Assembly (NCBI GenBank): GCA_041395445.1
Contig: JAWLAO010000001.1
Span: forward strand, 532,501-596,500
From: Gammaproteobacteria bacterium
GTDB lineage: Bacteria > Pseudomonadota > Gammaproteobacteria > Xanthomonadales > Marinicellaceae
Reading direction: 5' to 3'
Length of the DNA: 64,000 bases
Positions 1 to 10,100 of the stretch are shown one piece after another. The notes below the pieces were generated by a model, which was given only the letters and a program-made list of their open reading frames with translations, searched no databases and was not told the origin of the DNA. Position numbers and translations under genes: made by a program. Positions within the stretch are counted from its first letter, which is position 1. Every line of letters starts with the position of its first letter.

Positions 1-459
1 GGTGTTTGTTGCGTTTGCCAAAATGTCCATAATTCCAATATTTTGCAAGGAAACCATCATTTGGAATGAGCGCGAATAAAGAAAATCACCAACAAGCACG
101 CTTGCCGAATTTCCCCAAACTTCATTAGCTGTTTTATTTCCGCGACGCATATCTGATTCATCAACGACATCATCGTGTAATAAGGTTGCGGTATGAATAA
201 ATTCAACTATAGCAGCGAGCTGAATATGGTCTTTACCGCTATAAGCCAAAGCTCTTGCCATCAACACAACCAGAATCGGGCGAAGTCTTTTTCCGCCTGA
301 ATTAATGATGTATTCCGAAATCTGTTTAATCAAAACAACATGCGAATCCAGGCTATCACGGATGTTAGCGTTTACTTGCTGCATATCACCGGCAACGACA
401 TCCAGAACCTGTTCGATAGAATTAATTGAATTGTTAAGAAGTTTATTTTCCGCTTTCAA
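1..459 (-). CDS. ispB: Octaprenyl diphosphate synthase, N-terminal part (cut by window edge)
   Basis: Trans-polyprenyl synthase that makes the C40 side chain of ubiquinone from IPP and FPP in the cytoplasm. The first ~150 residues are visible, and the coding sequence runs off position 1. The SGGKRLRP segment and the first aspartate-rich motif with its flank (LLHDDVVDESDMRR) match IspB closely, as does the following VLVGDFLYSRSFQMM stretch. I chose the TTG at 457-459 as start: an in-frame stop lies five codons upstream, no ATG occurs before the conserved region, and this gives a leader similar in length to E. coli IspB. The gene is divergent from the MFS gene. In E. coli ispB sits beside rplU-rpmA; here those genes are 46 kb away. 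Confidence 0.9.
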   Translation of the reverse strand, partial: MKAENKLLNNSINSIEQVLDVVAGDMQQVNANIRDSLDSHVVLIKQISEYIINSGGKRLRPILVVLMARALAYSGKDHIQLAAIVEFIHTATLLHDDVVDESDMRRGNKTANEVWGNSASVLVGDFLYSRSFQMMVSLQNIGIMDILANATNT

Positions 460-491
460 GTTACCAAGGGATCAATATCAAGAAAGTTGCT

Positions 492-497
492 ATTATA
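492..497 (-). promoter_or_regulatory. ispB: Candidate -10 box for ispB
   Basis: A perfect TATAAT read on the minus strand lies 33 bases upstream of the TTG start of ispB. No convincing -35 hexamer is visible at 16-18 bases, so this is a suggestion only. Confidence 0.35.
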
Positions 498-584
498 CTG
501 ATATTATCGCAATTTACTTGGATTTCTTTTTGAAATCGTTATATTAGTCAGTCCTAATCATTTTGCACAAACTACTTTTTAACA

Positions 585-1760
585 ATGAGCGGCTTAAATT
601 CAAAAGAAAAGAAAGCAGCGGTGTCTGTTGCTATTCTGATTTCATTGCGAATGTACGGCTTGTTTTTAATTATGCCGGTGTTTTCCGTATATGCGAAAGA
701 AATGCCGGGAACATCTCCATTGCTGATTGGTTTAGCTTTGGGAATTTACGGACTGACCCAAGCGTTGTTGCAAATTCCCTTAGGTCTGGCTTCAGATTTC
801 TTCGGTCGTAAAAAAGTACTGACGATAGGATTGCTGCTTTTTATTACAGGAAGCATCATTGCTGCTCTTGCGGATAATATTCATCTAATCATTTTAGGCA
901 GAGCCATTCAAGGCATGGGCGCAATTGCTTCCACAGGCATGGCATTGATTGCAGATGTTTCCAGAGCCGAACAACGTACCAAAATGATGGCAATGGTTGG
1001 AATGAGCATTGGCATGGCTTTTATTCTGGCGTTTATCACAGGACCGATCTTATCAGCCTGGTTTGGTTTAAAAGGTTTATTCTGGATAACCGCCATTCTT
1101 GCTAGTTTGGCTTTGATTCAATTGCATTTATTTATTGAAGAACCTGCCAACAAAGTCAGAAAATCATTTAGCTTTAAAGAGATGAGTCATTCACTAAAGG
1201 ATTTGAAATTGGTGTCTTTAGACACAGGGGTGTTTGTCATTCATGCTGTTATGACGGCCGTCTTTGTGGTTTTACCTTTAATTCTGGTTGAAAAACTCGA
1301 TTTCCCGACTGCTCAACATTGGAAAATTTATTTACCGGTACTTTTAGTTTCAATATTAATATTTGTACCGATGATAATATTGCATGAAAAGAAGAAAAAA
1401 TACTTTACCGTGATTTCTTTAGCATTAATAGGGTTGGCTATTTCACAATTGATGTTTGCTGTTCTAGCACCAGCAATTTTCACAATCTCCATAATTCTGG
1501 TGTTCTATTTTGCTTTTTTTAACTTTCTGGAAGCCTCAATGCCGTCTTTACTTTCCCGAATTGCGGGAGAAAAGTATCGTGGAGCGGCAATGGGTGCATA
1601 TTCCACATCCCAGTTTTTGGGAGCTTTTATCGGCTCATGGATTGCCGGAGGTTTAATGTCCGGTGGTTACAATTCAGTTTTTATTGTTACAGCCTTGTTA
1701 ATACTTCTGAATTCGGTATTTATCGCCTTAATGTCGAAAAAAATTCAAAACCTGCCATAA
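585..1760 (+). CDS. MFS transporter, YajR-like core without the C-terminal domain
   Basis: Inner-membrane major facilitator protein of 391 residues, predicted to have 12 hydrophobic segments. The N-terminal half resembles E. coli YajR: a conserved LRMYGLFLIMPV segment, a GIYGLTQALLQIPLGL segment, and motif A (DFFGRKK) after the second helix. YajR is about 60 residues longer because of a cytoplasmic ferredoxin-like domain; this protein stops after helix 12 and lacks it. Substrate is unknown; family members are usually proton-coupled exporters. The gene stands alone, 70 bases before the alpha-2-macroglobulin gene. Confidence 0.85.
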   Translation: MSGLNSKEKKAAVSVAILISLRMYGLFLIMPVFSVYAKEMPGTSPLLIGLALGIYGLTQALLQIPLGLASDFFGRKKVLTIGLLLFITGSIIAALADNIHLIILGRAIQGMGAIASTGMALIADVSRAEQRTKMMAMVGMSIGMAFILAFITGPILSAWFGLKGLFWITAILASLALIQLHLFIEEPANKVRKSFSFKEMSHSLKDLKLVSLDTGVFVIHAVMTAVFVVLPLILVEKLDFPTAQHWKIYLPVLLVSILIFVPMIILHEKKKKYFTVISLALIGLAISQLMFAVLAPAIFTISIILVFYFAFFNFLEASMPSLLSRIAGEKYRGAAMGAYSTSQFLGAFIGSWIAGGLMSGGYNSVFIVTALLILLNSVFIALMSKKIQNLP

Positions 1761-1830
1761 TTCATCATTTCTAATCATTCTTTTGTTATAATTATCGGAT
1801 AAACTATCACTAAAAATCCGGTAATTATTT

Positions 1831-4800
1831 ATGAAAAAAATACTCATTATTGCTGTTCTGTTCTTTCTTGTATCTTGCTCGGAGCAAACCGAAGAACAAA
1901 GCCCAAACACAAATACCCCCGCAAAAACAGGCAGAGTCAATACCGCTCATGAATTGAAATATTCTGAAAATGCTGATTTCAAAGTTTTGAGCATCACCGA
2001 AGATCAGTATAAAAATGCGCCGGCCTTGCAAATCAATCTCAGCTTACCAGCAGCCAATCAAATTTCCGAAGGCATTACAGTCACAACCAACAACCAATCG
2101 GTGAATGGTGACTGGATTTATAGTGATAACAAACGTGTTTTATACTTTCCATTTATCCAGCCGGAAACCGAATATCAGGTGGCTATTGAGGCCACATTAT
2201 CATCAATTAATAACAAACAACTCTCCACACCCTTTGCAAAAACCATCAAAACCAATCCTAAGCAGAAAAAAGTTCGGTTTGTTTCTTCAGGCAATACTTT
2301 ACTGCGTGAAAGTAACAAACTTCCGATTGAAGCCGTCAATGTGAGTGCTGTGGATTTGAAATTCTGGAAAATTCATCCCGACAAATATCATCGTTTTTTG
2401 ATGAATCCAAATATGAAGGATATTTACTATCTGGACAAAATCTCTGAATTTGCCGACTTGATTTATACCGGACAATTTGCGATAGATAGTGAAAGAAATA
2501 AAACCGAAGTTCATAATATTTCTCTGGCAGATATAAAAACCATTCAGCAATCGGGTTTGTACTTCGTGACCATGATTCCTTCAGACAACTATCCTTATGA
2601 AGTTGAAAGCAGCTGGTTTTCAGTTACCAATCTGGGTTTACAGTCCAGAATGTACAAAAATTCTATGGCTGTGTTCACTCATAATTTATCGACTTCTGAG
2701 CCATTTGCTGATGTTGAGCTGACTTTATATGACGAAAAAGGTAACCAACTGGAAAAACAGAATTCCAGTGATAAAGGATTTGCCCGTTTTACCAATGAAA
2801 ATATTCACAAAGCCAATTTGTTAATTGCTACCAAAGGATATGAATCAAATATCATACGCATGAATCAAATGCCAATGGATTTATCTGAATTTAATCTTGC
2901 TTACCGCAAACATAAACCGCAAGAATTATTTTTATATTCACCCAGAAATTTATATCGCCCCGGAGAAACTGTTCATATCAATGCATTACTGCGTGATGAT
3001 GACGGACAATTGGTCAAAGCCACACCGGTGCGTGTTGAAATCAAACGTCCCGATAACCGAACCATCAAAACAATCAACTGGCAAGGTGATGAAAATTCAT
3101 TCTACACAACTGAATTCAATGTTCCCAAAGATGCTATGACCGGAACATGGCAATTTCATGCCAAACTGGCAAATAACGATATTTTCAATTATGAATTTGC
3201 CGTTGAAGATTTTATGCCTGAGCGATTGAAACTAGACCTCAACGCCGGAGATAATGGCTCTAATATTTCCAGTTTAGAAACACCGCAGATACAAGTTCAA
3301 AGTGATTACCTTTATGGAGCTCCGGCCGCTAAAAACCGTTATGATGCAACAGTCACTATAAAGGCACAAACTCAAATGTTTGAGTTTAAAGACTATGTGT
3401 TTGGTTCAAACAACTACAAAGATTACGACTACAATTTCACGACACCATCCAAATTACTGGATGAAAAAGGTTCAGGAGTCATCTCAATTCAACCCAACTG
3501 GGCGGAAACACAGTTCCCTTTGCAAATAAAAAGCCATGTCAATGTTTATGAATCCGGTGGTCGTCCGATTTCCAGAAAAATCGAACACACAATCTGGCCT
3601 CATGAAATCGCTGTCGGTGTCAAGCAATTATGGGATGGTGATTATGCCAGTCCAAACAGTGATAGCATGGTAGAATTGATTGCTATCAACCGACAAGGTG
3701 AAAGAACAGAACTAAATAATTCTGAAGTTTTACTGATTCGTGAAAACTCGCAAAGATACTGGCATTGGGGTGATGATGGCTGGAGTTACAATCAAAGTGA
3801 AAAGAATGTGCCTGTTTTCAGCGACATTATCAATATCGGCAAAGATGATGCTTCTGTCATCCAGTTTCCACTCGATTATGGCTATTATCGCCTTGAAGTC
3901 CGCGATGAAAACCAAAATCTGATTACCAGCAATCGGTTCTTCTCAGGCTGGCGTTGGTATGACCCTGATTATGCCAATGCTGAAAAACCCGATCAAGTCA
4001 ATCTGCAATGGCAAAGCCATTCTGTTGCTCCAAATGCGGATGCCAAACTCAAAGTCGTTGCTCCTTATACTGGCACAGCATTGGTGACTGTAGAGTCTGA
4101 TGATTTGCTTTGGCAAAAAACTATTCAACTCGAGAAGGCGGAACAAATTATCGACATTCCTGTTATGTCCAACTGGAAGCGTCATGACCTCCATGCAACA
4201 GTCATGGTCATCAATCAAGGAGAACTCAAACGCAAGCACCTGCCCAAACGAGCTTTCGGTGTGATTCATCTGCCGTTAAATCGAGATAACAGAAAAATCA
4301 ATCTTGCCATTGAAGCTCCTGAAAAAACACTCCCGGACCGGGAAATCACCATTAAGGTTAAGGCAACTAATCTCGACAAAGAAACTCCTTCCTTCGTCAC
4401 CTTAGCTGCGGTGGATACCGGTGTTTTAAGTATCAGCAACTTCAAAACTCCAAAACCTCATGACTGGTTTTTTGAGGCAAGAGGTTATATTACTGCCATC
4501 CGTGATATTTACGGTTCAATTATCGCATTGATGGATGGCAAGAATGCCACGCAGAAATTTGGCGGTGATGCCGATATCAATCGCGGTGGTGAAGCTCCCG
4601 GTTCAGATGTGCAAATTGTTTCACTTTTAAGCGAGAAAACGCCTTTTGATAAAAACGGTGAAGCTGAAATCAAATTCAAATTGCCTTATTTCAACGGTGA
4701 AGTCCGCTTAATGGCATTAGCGTTCAATGATAACCAATTTGCCGGAACTGACACACACATGAAAATAGCTGCTCCGGTTGTTATTGAAACATCTTTACCT

Positions 4801-6717
4801 CGTTTTATAGCCAAAGGCGATCAAACTTTCGCAACCATAGATGTGCACAATACTGAAGACAACGAGCAAACCATTGATTTACAAGTTATCGCATCTGATT
4901 CGTTGGGTGGTAAAATATTAAATCAGCAAGTTAAACTGGCTGCTAATGAAAAACAAATTTTGCAACTTCCTTTACTTGCCGAAGTTTACAGCGGAATGGG
5001 ACAAGTGAGTGTTGTTGCCAATATGAAGCGAAACGATAACTTTTCGGTGAATCGCTCTTGGGGTTTAGGAATCCGTCCCGCCTACCCTGCGGTTGTCAAT
5101 AGTACGACTGAGGTCATTGATCTCGATAAAAGTTACAATCTGGATAGCAACTTATTTGCAAATCTTGATGAAAGCAACCTGAAATCGGTTTTGAAAATTT
5201 CCAATACTCCAGTTCTCAATGCCGAAGAACATATTCAACAATTGATTCAATATCCTTATGGTTGTTTGGAACAAACCACTTCCAGAGCATGGCCATTATT
5301 ACTGGTTGAAAAGCAGGATTTAGGCTTGTTCACTTCAGAAAAGCAAGCAGAAATTTTCTCCAAACGCACTGAGTTAATCGAACAAGCCATCGGCAGAGTG
5401 CTTGGTATGCAACGCTATGATGGCAGTTTCGGCTTATGGAACAATGACAGTCCCGAAGAGTATTGGCTAACCGTTTATGCCACAGAATTTTTATTGAAGG
5501 CCCGTTCTCTCGGTTACACCATATCGCAACAAGCCATAGATAATGCAGTTAAGAGACTGCAATACTATGTCAAAGGTCGTAATTATCTCTATTCCGATTT
5601 GAAAAAATATTTATCCAACGAAAACTATTACAAATTGAGTTATCAAGCGTATGCCGCCTATGTGTTAGCGTCGGTGAAAAGTGTCAACTTGCAGGATGTA
5701 AGAAAAATTTATGATTCCAACTACCAAAACTCAAAAGGTCCGTTACCACTTGCCTATTTAGCTTTAGCTCTGGAACAACTCGGTGACAACCAACGTGCTA
5801 AAGATGCCTGGCAACGAGCGATTGATTTTAAATGGCAACAAAACCGTTACAGCTATTACGGTGATTATGGTTCTAAAGTTCGAGACTATGCTCAAATCAT
5901 CGGACTCAGCCTGCAAAGCAATCTGGCTCAAAGTTTGCCAAGTTCAGCATTGCAACTTGTCAAACCATTACAAAGCGAAATCCTATCCAATCGTTGGTTA
6001 TCCACTCAGGAACGCGGAGCTCTGTTCCGCACCGCCAAAGAGCTGGATAAAAACAGAAATGGTAACGAAAAGTGGAATGCCAGTCTCAGCATTAATGATG
6101 AAGAAAACATCTATAATCAAGCCGAAGATTTGATTAAAGTTTTACATGATAAAAAAGCCAAAAGCAGTATCACCATCACCAACAATGGAAATATGCCTCT
6201 GTATTTAGACTTCAAAACACAAGGCTACTCCTTGAAACCACAAGCTGAAAGCAATGGCATCAAAGTGAAACGTCGTTATTTTAATCTACAAGGCGACAAC
6301 CTAGATATCAGCAATATCAAAACCGGCGATATGGTTTTGGTTCATATCAATATGACGTTGGATAAAAAATACTCCTACCTTCCTGATGCCATGTTAGTTG
6401 AATTACTGCCGGCAGGACTGGAATTGGAAAATCAAAATTTGGAACATTCAATGAAACTGGATGAAATCAAAATTGATGGCAAATACATTTACGACTGGAC
6501 ATCAAATACTTATGTCAAACACAGCGAATATCGTGATGATCGTTTTATTGCTGCATTATCGCTTTCTTCATACAAAGATAACGATTTATTTTACTTGGCT
6601 CGTGCGGTCACACCCGGAGAATTTACTGTTCCGCCATCTTTAGTTGAAGATATGTATCGTCCGGAAATCCGCGCTGTTGGCAAAGCAGATGGACAAATGG
6701 TAATTACAGAGAAGTAG
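1831..6717 (+). CDS. Alpha-2-macroglobulin family lipoprotein with thioester
   Basis: Large envelope protein (1628 residues) of the bacterial alpha-2-macroglobulin (YfhM-like) class, thought to trap attacking proteases in the periplasm. A lipoprotein signal is visible: a hydrophobic stretch ending in the lipobox LVSC at about residue 16, followed by SEQ, so outer-membrane retention is likely. The thioester motif GCLEQ is intact at residues ~1144-1148 and is followed by the alpha-helical thioester-domain pattern (QRYDGSFGLW, then several YxAxYVLASV-like helices). MG-type beta domains precede it. In many proteobacteria this gene is next to pbpC (PBP1C); here it is followed after one base by a small membrane protein and no pbpC is present. 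Confidence 0.92.
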   Translation: MKKILIIAVLFFLVSCSEQTEEQSPNTNTPAKTGRVNTAHELKYSENADFKVLSITEDQYKNAPALQINLSLPAANQISEGITVTTNNQSVNGDWIYSDNKRVLYFPFIQPETEYQVAIEATLSSINNKQLSTPFAKTIKTNPKQKKVRFVSSGNTLLRESNKLPIEAVNVSAVDLKFWKIHPDKYHRFLMNPNMKDIYYLDKISEFADLIYTGQFAIDSERNKTEVHNISLADIKTIQQSGLYFVTMIPSDNYPYEVESSWFSVTNLGLQSRMYKNSMAVFTHNLSTSEPFADVELTLYDEKGNQLEKQNSSDKGFARFTNENIHKANLLIATKGYESNIIRMNQMPMDLSEFNLAYRKHKPQELFLYSPRNLYRPGETVHINALLRDDDGQLVKATPVRVEIKRPDNRTIKTINWQGDENSFYTTEFNVPKDAMTGTWQFHAKLANNDIFNYEFAVEDFMPERLKLDLNAGDNGSNISSLETPQIQVQSDYLYGAPAAKNRYDATVTIKAQTQMFEFKDYVFGSNNYKDYDYNFTTPSKLLDEKGSGVISIQPNWAETQFPLQIKSHVNVYESGGRPISRKIEHTIWPHEIAVGVKQLWDGDYASPNSDSMVELIAINRQGERTELNNSEVLLIRENSQRYWHWGDDGWSYNQSEKNVPVFSDIINIGKDDASVIQFPLDYGYYRLEVRDENQNLITSNRFFSGWRWYDPDYANAEKPDQVNLQWQSHSVAPNADAKLKVVAPYTGTALVTVESDDLLWQKTIQLEKAEQIIDIPVMSNWKRHDLHATVMVINQGELKRKHLPKRAFGVIHLPLNRDNRKINLAIEAPEKTLPDREITIKVKATNLDKETPSFVTLAAVDTGVLSISNFKTPKPHDWFFEARGYITAIRDIYGSIIALMDGKNATQKFGGDADINRGGEAPGSDVQIVSLLSEKTPFDKNGEAEIKFKLPYFNGEVRLMALAFNDNQFAGTDTHMKIAAPVVIETSLPRFIAKGDQTFATIDVHNTEDNEQTIDLQVIASDSLGGKILNQQVKLAANEKQILQLPLLAEVYSGMGQVSVVANMKRNDNFSVNRSWGLGIRPAYPAVVNSTTEVIDLDKSYNLDSNLFANLDESNLKSVLKISNTPVLNAEEHIQQLIQYPYGCLEQTTSRAWPLLLVEKQDLGLFTSEKQAEIFSKRTELIEQAIGRVLGMQRYDGSFGLWNNDSPEEYWLTVYATEFLLKARSLGYTISQQAIDNAVKRLQYYVKGRNYLYSDLKKYLSNENYYKLSYQAYAAYVLASVKSVNLQDVRKIYDSNYQNSKGPLPLAYLALALEQLGDNQRAKDAWQRAIDFKWQQNRYSYYGDYGSKVRDYAQIIGLSLQSNLAQSLPSSALQLVKPLQSEILSNRWLSTQERGALFRTAKELDKNRNGNEKWNASLSINDEENIYNQAEDLIKVLHDKKAKSSITITNNGNMPLYLDFKTQGYSLKPQAESNGIKVKRRYFNLQGDNLDISNIKTGDMVLVHINMTLDKKYSYLPDAMLVELLPAGLELENQNLEHSMKLDEIKIDGKYIYDWTSNTYVKHSEYRDDRFIAALSLSSYKDNDLFYLARAVTPGEFTVPPSLVEDMYRPEIRAVGKADGQMVITEK

Positions 6718-6718
6718 A

Positions 6719-6997
6719 ATGAGTTTGAAAAGATTATTGATTATCCTTTCAATTGTATTAAGTATTTTATTGATACCATTTATTGCTATGTTTTATTCAG
6801 AAGAAGTCCGCTGGGATCTGGCGGACTTTCTGATAATGGGAGTGCTTTTGTTTACAGCCGGATTAGCTCTCGACTATGTCATCCGCAAAAACAGTAAAAA
6901 GAAAGTTTTTCTTATAGTCTCAATTGTACTTATCTTTTTGCTGACTTGGGCAGAACTGGCAGTCGGTATTTTGGGTACTCCGTTTGCAGGAAGTTAA
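6719..6997 (+). CDS. Small three-helix membrane protein
   Basis: A 92-residue hydrophobic protein of unknown function. Three membrane segments are visible (about residues 5-26, 35-55 and 65-88), separated by a short charged loop with RKNSKKK, which suggests a cytoplasmic loop. It starts one base after the stop of the alpha-2-macroglobulin gene, so the two are almost certainly co-transcribed and perhaps translationally coupled. Its stop overlaps by four bases the stop of the convergent beta-helix gene. Confidence 0.75.
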   Translation: MSLKRLLIILSIVLSILLIPFIAMFYSEEVRWDLADFLIMGVLLFTAGLALDYVIRKNSKKKVFLIVSIVLIFLLTWAELAVGILGTPFAGS

Positions 6998-8205
6998 TCA
7001 AAACCACTTGCAAAAATTAAATCACGTTCAATTGCCCCAATATCACAATGATCGCCAATTGGACGCAAATCACCTCTTTGATCAATTGTCATAGGATTTG
7101 CAAGAAACCCAATACAATCACCGACAGGAATCTGATCAATCAAAGGACTACCAACTGATGGCATATGACTGATCATATTACCACCATTTTGATGAAGTGG
7201 TTCCAGCATCGGGTCGATATCTTCCATATCACCAATATTCATCAAACCACAGGAGCTATCATTCAAAACATTATAACCTAAAGAAACCGGAACACCTGAA
7301 GACACACAATTTCGATTAGCCACACGCTGAAACGCTGAAAATCCTATCTCAAATAAATTGCTACTATCAAAACTGTAAAGTGCTAAGTTCCCCTCAGTGT
7401 TATTATAAAACGTACTGAAACGTATCGACGCATCTGAATTTTTTGCAAAAATCCCCGTTCCTGCATTTGTGCTAAAAGTGGAATTAATAAACTTGCCGGA
7501 ACCTTCTTCCACAAATATGGCATTAAATGCATCATAGTTATTGGTAACCTGTGTCGAGTCCATTATAAAATCACAATAAAAGCAACTCACCGCAGCACCA
7601 AATTCATTATTACCAATGCTAACGGCATAATTGCTATCAAAGATACTGTTTTTGATACTTCCTGCACCATTCAGAAATGAAACCGCTCCGCCGTCGTTGG
7701 CTCTGTTATTTATAAATTTTACATTATCAATCGCAACCTCTGTCATTGAACCCCCTTGAGTGAGAATAGCACCACCATGACTGGTCGCCAGAGCATTACC
7801 GCCATTTCTCAATGTCAGATTGGATACGCTTCCGCTCACACCAAAAAACTGAAAGATCCGATCAATTCCGCCACCATCAATGATTGTCAAATCCATTCCT
7901 GCACCGACAATATGAACTTCTTCATTAATATCCAAATCACCCACAAAGGCATCTAAATCCTCACCTGGTATTGTTAAGGTAAATATTCCTACAGGAAGAT
8001 AAATAGTATCAACACCACCAAGTGCATTGCTTTCCATGATGGCAGCTCGCAATGTGCATTGAAACAATTGTTCGGTTGCGTCACAATTACCATCGCCGGG
8101 ACTATCATCAATTAAGTCACTAAAGGAATTGACAGTAAAATCAACACTAAAAGATAGTGAAGTTGTAAACAAAAACGCTAAAGCGATAATAGTTCTGAGT
8201 TTCAT
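6994..8205 (-). CDS. Secreted CSLREA-type beta-helix protein
   Basis: Secreted protein of 403 residues with a Sec signal peptide (about residues 1-20). The N-terminal region fits the CSLREA pattern: SPGDGNCDAT, then CTLRAAIMESNAL, in which paired cysteines and LRAAI are diagnostic. The middle is a right-handed parallel beta-helix, with repeated short strands of the type IKNSIFDSN and FINSTFSTN. It ends with a PSVGSPLID segment, a DQRGDLRP...CDIGAIE motif and the terminal tail LIFASGFD. These proteins are surface or secreted; the ligand is unknown. A second related protein lies at 15.1-17.1 kb. Confidence 0.8.
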   Translation of the reverse strand: MKLRTIIALAFLFTTSLSFSVDFTVNSFSDLIDDSPGDGNCDATEQLFQCTLRAAIMESNALGGVDTIYLPVGIFTLTIPGEDLDAFVGDLDINEEVHIVGAGMDLTIIDGGGIDRIFQFFGVSGSVSNLTLRNGGNALATSHGGAILTQGGSMTEVAIDNVKFINNRANDGGAVSFLNGAGSIKNSIFDSNYAVSIGNNEFGAAVSCFYCDFIMDSTQVTNNYDAFNAIFVEEGSGKFINSTFSTNAGTGIFAKNSDASIRFSTFYNNTEGNLALYSFDSSNLFEIGFSAFQRVANRNCVSSGVPVSLGYNVLNDSSCGLMNIGDMEDIDPMLEPLHQNGGNMISHMPSVGSPLIDQIPVGDCIGFLANPMTIDQRGDLRPIGDHCDIGAIERDLIFASGFD

Positions 8206-8378
8206 GATTTTTTCTCAATTTTTTATGTATTTATTCCTTGTTACGGAATAGAGAAAAAATTTATGACATTTACAGTAAATTTTTTTAAGTTAATTTCTTC
8301 CTATCAATGCTTTAAGATGTTTCCTGTCAAAACTTGAAGACAGCAAGCCGGTCAATTAAAATACTCCCCCAAAATACC

Positions 8379-8404
8379 GTCATTCCTGCGCAGGCAGGAA
8401 TCTT
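8379..8404. repeat. Short dispersed hairpin repeat (GTCATTCCTGC type)
   Basis: The stretch ATTCCTGC-GCAG-GCAGGAAT forms a perfect eight-pair hairpin at 8382-8401, preceded by CGTC and followed by CTTTT. Near-identical hairpins (GTCATTCC...GGAAT) are scattered in many proteobacterial genomes as small mobile palindromes. It sits in the 260-base gap before the P5C dehydrogenase gene. It could also act as a weak terminator. Confidence 0.6.
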
Positions 8405-8465
8405 TTAAATATTAATCCAGTTTTTATTTAATTCCCGTCTGAATGGGGATAACACGAGAAAAATT

Positions 8466-10094
8466 ATGATAAGTTCACATATTCCAAGCGTTCCTCATCC
8501 GGTCAACGAGCCGGTTCGTCAATATCTTCCCGGTTCTGCCGAAACTTTGGCTCTTCAAGCTGAGTGGGATAGAATGGCAGCGATAAAATATGAAATTCCT
8601 TGTGTTATCAACGGTAAGGATGTTTTCACAGATAAAACTGAAAATGTGGTGATGCCACATAATCATCAGCATATTCTTGGAGTTTCTTATCTAGCGGGCG
8701 ACAAAGAATTGAATAATGCTGTTGATGCCGCTTTAGCTGCTCAGGAACAATGGCGTTCCATGCCATGGCAATCTCGTGTTGCGGTTTTTCTGAAAGCAGC
8801 TGATTTGCTTGCAGGACCTTATCGCAACACTATCAATGCGGCGACGATGTTGGGACAATCGAAAAACTGCTTTCAGGCAGAAATTGATTCGGCCTGTGAA
8901 TTTATCGACTTCCTCAGATTCAATGCCTATTACTATCAGGAAATCATGCGTGAGCAACCAATTTCTTCCGAAGGAATCTGGAATCAACTGGACTGGCGTC
9001 CGTTGGAAGGTTTTGTGTTAGCAATTACACCGTTTAATTTCACCGCAATTGCCGGCAACCTGCCCTCAACTCCGGCATTGGTCGGCAACACCGTGGTTTG
9101 GAAACCATCTCATACACAAATGCTATCGGCACACATTATTATGCAGGTTTTCAAAGAAGCCGGACTGCCCGATGGTGTGATTAACATGGTTGCTGCCGAT
9201 GGTCCTGATGCGGGTAGAGTTTTGTTGCCTCGTCCGGAATTATCCGGCGTGCATTTCACCGGTTCAACAGGAACATTCCAACACATTTACAAAGAAGTCG
9301 GTGGAAATATCGACCGTTATCACTCCTATCCGCGCATGGTTGGAGAAACCGGTGGTAAAGATTTCGTCTTTGCCCATCAATCCGCCAACCCTAAAGCCGT
9401 TGCCACAGCCTTATCTCGTGGTGCTTTTGAATATCAGGGACAAAAATGTTCCGCAGCCAGCCGTGCTTATATCCCGGCATCAATGTGGGATGCGGTTAAA
9501 GATTATTTACAGGAAGATTTAGCCAGTTTTAAAATGGGCTCGACCCGTGATTTCGGCAATTTTATCAATGCCGTGATTGATGAGCGTTCATTCGATAAAA
9601 TTTCAAACTACATCGAATTTGCTAAAAATGCCGATGATGCCAATGTGATAATCGGCGGAAAATGTGATAAATCAGTTGGCTACTTCATTGAACCAACTGT
9701 TGTTTTAACCACCAATCCGAAATTTAAAACTATGACCGAAGAAATCTTCGGACCGGTTCTAACCATCTACGTTTATGATGACAACCAACTGGATGAGACA
9801 TTGGAATTATGCGATAAAGGCTCACCTTATGCTCTCACCGGTGCGATTTATGCCCAAGATCGTTATGTTATCAACCACATGATGGACAAACTGCGTTTCG
9901 CAGCCGGAAACTTCTACATCAACGATAAACCGACAGGAGCCGTGGTCGGACAACAGCCTTTTGGTGGCGGACGTGCTTCAGGAACCAACGACAAAGCAGG
10001 AAGTGCCCTCAATCTCTATCGCTGGATGTCTCCAAGAACAATTAAAGAAACTTTTGTTCCGCCAACGGATTATCGTTATCCATTTTTGGGGTAA
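8466..10094 (+). CDS. pruA: L-glutamate gamma-semialdehyde (P5C) dehydrogenase
   Basis: NAD-dependent oxidation of glutamate semialdehyde to glutamate, the second step of proline degradation. The 542-residue single-domain enzyme resembles stand-alone P5C dehydrogenases (animal ALDH4A1 type) and not the bifunctional PutA. Catalytic residues are visible: Glu in GETGGKD (residue 294) and the nucleophile in GQKCSAASR (Cys328). PFNFTAIAGNLP and GSTGTF belong to the NAD site. No proline dehydrogenase gene lies in the window. The start at 8466 has only a weak Shine-Dalgarno sequence. A monooxygenase-fold gene follows after six bases. Confidence 0.92.
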   Translation: MISSHIPSVPHPVNEPVRQYLPGSAETLALQAEWDRMAAIKYEIPCVINGKDVFTDKTENVVMPHNHQHILGVSYLAGDKELNNAVDAALAAQEQWRSMPWQSRVAVFLKAADLLAGPYRNTINAATMLGQSKNCFQAEIDSACEFIDFLRFNAYYYQEIMREQPISSEGIWNQLDWRPLEGFVLAITPFNFTAIAGNLPSTPALVGNTVVWKPSHTQMLSAHIIMQVFKEAGLPDGVINMVAADGPDAGRVLLPRPELSGVHFTGSTGTFQHIYKEVGGNIDRYHSYPRMVGETGGKDFVFAHQSANPKAVATALSRGAFEYQGQKCSAASRAYIPASMWDAVKDYLQEDLASFKMGSTRDFGNFINAVIDERSFDKISNYIEFAKNADDANVIIGGKCDKSVGYFIEPTVVLTTNPKFKTMTEEIFGPVLTIYVYDDNQLDETLELCDKGSPYALTGAIYAQDRYVINHMMDKLRFAAGNFYINDKPTGAVVGQQPFGGGRASGTNDKAGSALNLYRWMSPRTIKETFVPPTDYRYPFLG

Positions 10095-10100
10095 GAAAAT

